Source: DRLZ01 sp036478815 | Lineage (GTDB): Bacteria > Pseudomonadota > Gammaproteobacteria > Methylococcales > DRLZ01 | DNA: 14,222 bases | NCBI GenBank assembly: GCA_036478815.1 | Contig: JAZGEP010000084.1 | Span: forward strand, 1-14,222 | Reading direction: 5' to 3' | Shown: piece after piece, positions 13,573 to 14,222 of the stretch | Layout: each line of letters opens with the position of its first letter | Numbering within the stretch: the stretch's first letter is position 1 | Notes under the pieces: generated by a model | What the model saw: only the letters and a program-made list of their open reading frames with translations | The model's database searches: none | Told to the model about the DNA's origin: nothing | Made by a program: the position numbers and the translations under genes

Positions 13573-13735
13573 TAGGAATGGAAATTTAATAACTTTTTCA
13601 TTATGGCGAAGTAATGTTTCTTCTGATTAAACTATTTCATGAGGACTATAGTTATTCTACACGACGATTGAGATCGTTTAAGCAGGAGGAAAAGAACGAG
13701 TCAGAATGATAAAGTTATTGAATTTCCATTCCTTA
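13573..13735 (+). repeat. Nested-palindrome element 8, in front of gatC
   Basis: TAGGAATGGAAATTTAATAAC and, read inward from 13735, TAAGGAATGGAAATTCAATAAC are near-perfect arms, extended by TTTTTCATTATG/CAGAATGATAAAG. The box is GGCGAAGTAATGTTTCT, the inner stem CTGATTAAAC/GTTTAAGCAG, the apex ACTATAG-TTATT-CTACACGAC, then CAGGAGGAAAAGAACGAG. It ends 9 bases before the gatC ribosome binding site, so it would be close to it in any transcript from upstream. Confidence 0.87.
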
Positions 13736-13744
13736 TCTGTTTCC

Positions 13745-13750
13745 AAGGAG
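13745..13750 (+). promoter_or_regulatory. gatC ribosome binding site
   Basis: AAGGAG five bases before the ATG at 13756 is a near-consensus Shine-Dalgarno and fixes the gatC start. It lies directly after palindromic element 8. Confidence 0.85.
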
Positions 13751-13755
13751 AATTT

Positions 13756-14043
13756 ATGTCACTGGATAATGCACAAGTGATCAAGATCGCGCATCTTGCG
13801 CGTCTTTCTATTAGCAAGGAAGAAACTACAAGCTATGCCAAGGATTTATCCAGCATTCTTGAGCTGGTAGAAAAAATGAACACAGCAAATGTTGATGGGA
13901 TTTCACCAATGGCCCATCCATTAAATATGACGCAGCGCTTACGCAGCGATGAAGTCACAGAAACTGACCAAAGAGAAGCTTTGCTGGCAAATGCACCAGC
14001 TTCTGAGAGCAATTTGTTTGTTGTCCCAAAAGTCATTGAATAA
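13756..14043 (+). CDS. gatC: Aspartyl/glutamyl-tRNA amidotransferase subunit C
   Basis: A 95-residue GatC of normal length. In the GatCAB complex it wraps around GatA and GatB and stabilises the enzyme that converts Glu-tRNA(Gln) and/or Asp-tRNA(Asn) to the correctly amidated form. Family features are IAHLARLSISKEE (12-24), DLSSILELVEKM (30-41), VDGISPMAHPL (46-56), LRSDEVTE (63-70) and the C-terminal NLFVVPKVIE. A strong ribosome binding site sits five bases upstream. gatA follows after 108 bases, an unusually long gap for this pair, partly filled by a 47-bp palindrome. mreB, a frequent divergent neighbour of gatC in betaproteobacteria, is not seen here. Confidence 0.95.
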   Translation: MSLDNAQVIKIAHLARLSISKEETTSYAKDLSSILELVEKMNTANVDGISPMAHPLNMTQRLRSDEVTETDQREALLANAPASESNLFVVPKVIE

Positions 14044-14067
14044 GTAAATACTTCAATCTTGACAATC

Positions 14068-14114
14068 TAAGGTAACTCGCAATAAATAACCCACCAGTAT
14101 TGCGCGTTACCTTA
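14068..14114. repeat. 47-bp collapsed element between gatC and gatA
   Basis: TAAGGTAACTCGCAATAAAT followed by AACCCACCAGTATT repeats the left arm of element 7, then jumps straight to GCGCGTTACCTTA, its right terminus. Most of the element is missing; ATT lies on both sides of the deletion in element 7, suggesting a microhomology junction. The remaining ends pair over about 13 bp. Confidence 0.82.
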
Positions 14115-14151
14115 CCTATCAATTTAAATCATTTTGGACTGGAACCAAAAC

Positions 14152-14222
14152 ATGGAAGATAAAACCATTGCTGAGTTATCAGCCGGACTACAATCTGGTG
14201 ATTTCTCCAGTGTTGAATTAAC
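14152..14222 (+). CDS. gatA: Aspartyl/glutamyl-tRNA amidotransferase subunit A, 5' end
   Basis: Only the first 23 codons are in the window: MEDKTIAELSAGLQ-SGDFSSVEL. The IAELSAxLxxGxxSSVEL pattern is the normal N-terminus of GatA, the amidase subunit that releases ammonia from glutamine and amidates the mischarged tRNA. Position after gatC supports the call. A GGA stretch (in GGACTGGAACC) upstream of the ATG is a modest ribosome binding site. Confidence 0.88.
   Translation, partial: MEDKTIAELSAGLQSGDFSSVEL

Noticed and set aside
7273..13735. CRISPR array
   Set aside because: The repeated units are palindromes of 120-165 bp at irregular spacing and in both orientations, without short direct repeats and uniform spacers.
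10855..13735. Integron attC sites
   Set aside because: Although imperfect palindromes with variable arms recall attC, no RYYYAAC/GTTRRRY core pairs or gene-cassette layout are visible, and no integrase gene is in the window.

Overview
The window looks like a chromosomal segment of a betaproteobacterium, most probably an ammonia oxidiser of the Nitrosomonadaceae. This rests on moderately A+T-rich DNA, standard proteobacterial housekeeping genes (rlmE, gpsA, secB, a YibN-type rhodanese, yhbY, gatCA), a secreted multihaem c-type cytochrome, and a dense population of short palindromic repeats. The genus is an inference from memory of such genomes, not a search result.

Layout. Positions 1-953 (minus strand) hold the 5' part of a helical-repeat (TPR-like) protein. 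Positions 954-1735 are gene-free and become extremely A+T-rich. Positions 1736-4696 (plus) encode one 986-codon secreted protein with three CxxCH haem sites, a pre-peptidase-type beta domain, six thrombospondin-3-like repeats and two dockerin-like repeats; an in-frame TAG at codon 262 interrupts it. A decayed IS1595-family element lies at 5039-5362. From 10817 down to 5500, six genes run on the minus strand: membrane rhodanese, secB, gpsA, a sulfotransferase, an ELM1-family putative glycosyltransferase and rlmE. Positions 11004-12541 are a gene-free island packed with palindromic elements. Then follow yhbY (minus), a single-domain rhodanese (plus), and gatC-gatA (plus, gatA cut by the window end).

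Most notable is a family of about 120-165 bp nested palindromes (7273, 10855, 11424, 11667, 11976, 12359, 12874 and 13573, with remnants at 11288 and 14068). Members usually begin TAAGG and end CCTTA. They share an off-centre box (GGCGCAGGATTTTTGTTTC), an apex (RGCATAGYNNNCTAYGYAAC) and an opposite-side box (GGAGCAAAAAAGACAAG). The paired arms between these boxes differ widely from copy to copy yet stay self-complementary. One copy sits inside another kind of palindrome at a TA dinucleotide, one supplies the stop codon of the sulfotransferase gene, and one has collapsed to 47 bp.

Functionally, the minus-strand run carries protein export (SecB), phospholipid precursor synthesis (GpsA), rRNA methylation (RlmE) and two probable surface-glycan enzymes. 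The order yibN-secB-gpsA matches the E. coli yibN-grxC-secB-gpsA order, but grxC is absent and a palindrome occupies its place.
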